From NCBI GenBank assembly GCA_027083475.1, contig JALWON010000319.1, positions 1 through 14,890 of the forward strand: DNA of 14,890 nt, written 5' to 3'. Positions 14,314 through 14,890 of this stretch are shown one piece after another. How positions within the stretch are numbered: the stretch's first letter is position 1; every line of letters begins with the position of its first letter. The position numbers were made by a program, and so were the translations under genes. The DNA comes from Sulfurimonas sp. (lineage in GTDB: Bacteria > Campylobacterota > Campylobacteria > Campylobacterales > Sulfurimonadaceae). Below the pieces are notes generated by a model. It did no database searches. It saw only the letters and a list, made by a program, of their open reading frames with translations, and was not told the origin of the DNA.

Positions 14314-14890
14314 ATGCATAAATATAGTAAAAATACAGTGATTATAATTTTTGCTCTTTTTTTGGGTGCTTGTGGAGAAAACAGTCATACAAAACCTTAT
14401 ATCATGGGAAGTCATCAGGGTGTCAATCAAAATTCTATTGCCTTCAAAGCCAAAGAAGGTGCCATGCAGAGAAAAAATAAAATAGAACTTGCAAAAATTC
14501 AAGCAGATACAACCTTGGCTGTAGCAAAAATAGAATCAAAAAAAGCAGTACAAATTGCACAACTTGAGAGTCAAACGACACAGGTCGTCAGTAAAATGGA
14601 CAAACAAACCAAAGAAAAACAGAGTGATAATAATCTGTATATAGCAATAGCTGCTCTTTTACTCCTGCTTGTAGGCATTATATTATGGTACCAGCATAAA
14701 CGCAAGAGTTTGGAAGTAAAAGCACAGTTAGAAGAGCATAAACTCAAACATGAACTTGAACTCAAAGAAAAAGAACTGAAAGAACAAAGAATTCAAAAAG
14801 TCTTAGAACTTGCAGCAAGTGGAAAACTCGACCCTGAAGTACAACAAGAGGTGTTGCACTCCTTGACAAGGCCGGAGAGTAAGATTATAG
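14314..14890 (+). CDS. Lipoprotein with extra transmembrane helix and coiled coils, 3'-partial, unknown function
   Basis: An open frame of 192 codons from the ATG at 14314 runs off the window without a stop. The product begins with a lipoprotein signal (hydrophobic 8-18, lipobox FLGAC, Cys20). Residues about 45-105 are rich in Lys, Gln, Ala and Glu with coiled-coil spacing (IELAKIQADTTLAVAKIE...). A strong hydrophobic helix spans about 108-126 (LYIAIAALLLLLVGIILWY), followed by KRK and a second very charged helical stretch (about 130-165). By the positive-inside rule the C-terminal part would be cytoplasmic, so the protein would be fixed by a lipid and by a helix, with the first coiled coil in the periplasm. 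I do not recognise the family. The ribosome binding site TAGGCGAGA precedes the ATG. The gene is probably co-transcribed with the cytochrome and CitE-like genes. Confidence 0.78.
   Translation, partial: MHKYSKNTVIIIFALFLGACGENSHTKPYIMGSHQGVNQNSIAFKAKEGAMQRKNKIELAKIQADTTLAVAKIESKKAVQIAQLESQTTQVVSKMDKQTKEKQSDNNLYIAIAALLLLLVGIILWYQHKRKSLEVKAQLEEHKLKHELELKEKELKEQRIQKVLELAASGKLDPEVQQEVLHSLTRPESKII

Noticed and set aside
14571..14765. Minus-strand open frame opposite the lipoprotein gene.
   Set aside because: It is the complement of a plausible lipoprotein gene with signal, lipobox and membrane helix; the antisense product is low-complexity Ser/Cys/Leu with no ribosome binding site.
1..14890. Defence, CRISPR, phage or mobile-element content.
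   Set aside because: No repeats with regular spacing, no integrase or transposase motifs, no terminal inverted repeats and no tRNA-associated boundaries were seen; all genes belong to housekeeping, respiratory or envelope families.

Overview
The window is an AT-rich, gene-dense piece of a bacterial chromosome, most likely from a Campylobacterota (Epsilonproteobacteria) of the Sulfurimonas/Sulfurovum type. This rests on the A+T-rich codon use and TTG starts, a class II GlyRS beta subunit, periplasmic c-type cytochromes, a 7TMR-DISM histidine kinase with the H-box AHQWRQPLN common in that group, and the folD-lepB-M50-rpiB-(small protein)-apt order. From memory that order resembles the Helicobacter pylori HP0577-HP0572 region. 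The genus is an inference; I could not run a search.

Left block (1-3145, + strand): the 3' part of glyS, then a stand-alone FAD oxidoreductase resembling the C-terminal domain of MnmC, then a small ArsC/YfgD-family thioredoxin-fold protein. They are tightly packed and probably co-transcribed. glyS has an in-frame TAA at 8-10, just upstream of residues that still align with the family.

Middle block (3142-10974, - strand, read right to left): nine genes with gaps of at most 13 bp, several overlapping: folD, lepB, an M50 metalloprotease, rpiB, a small membrane coiled-coil protein, apt, trpB, a HAD-IB phosphatase and cti (fatty acid cis/trans isomerase). This looks like one long operon started by an extended -10 promoter at about 11003-11011. 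It is mostly housekeeping (one-carbon metabolism, protein secretion and membrane proteolysis, pentose and purine salvage, tryptophan), and ends with two genes that may act on membrane lipids. Its last gene overlaps the arsC-like gene tail to tail by 3 bp.

Right block (11014-14890): a 7TM sensor histidine kinase on the - strand, divergent across about 61 bp from a + strand cluster. That cluster holds a small monohaem cytochrome c, a CitE/HpcH-type lyase-like protein and a lipoprotein with an extra transmembrane helix and coiled coils, which runs off the window end.

No tRNA, rRNA, CRISPR array, insertion sequence or phage gene was seen. No gene-free stretch exceeds about 65 bp. Apart from the histidine-kinase hairpin, the dual-anchored lipoprotein, the phosphatase/cti pair and the glyS anomaly, this is an ordinary core-genome region; I do not see a clearly new multi-gene system.
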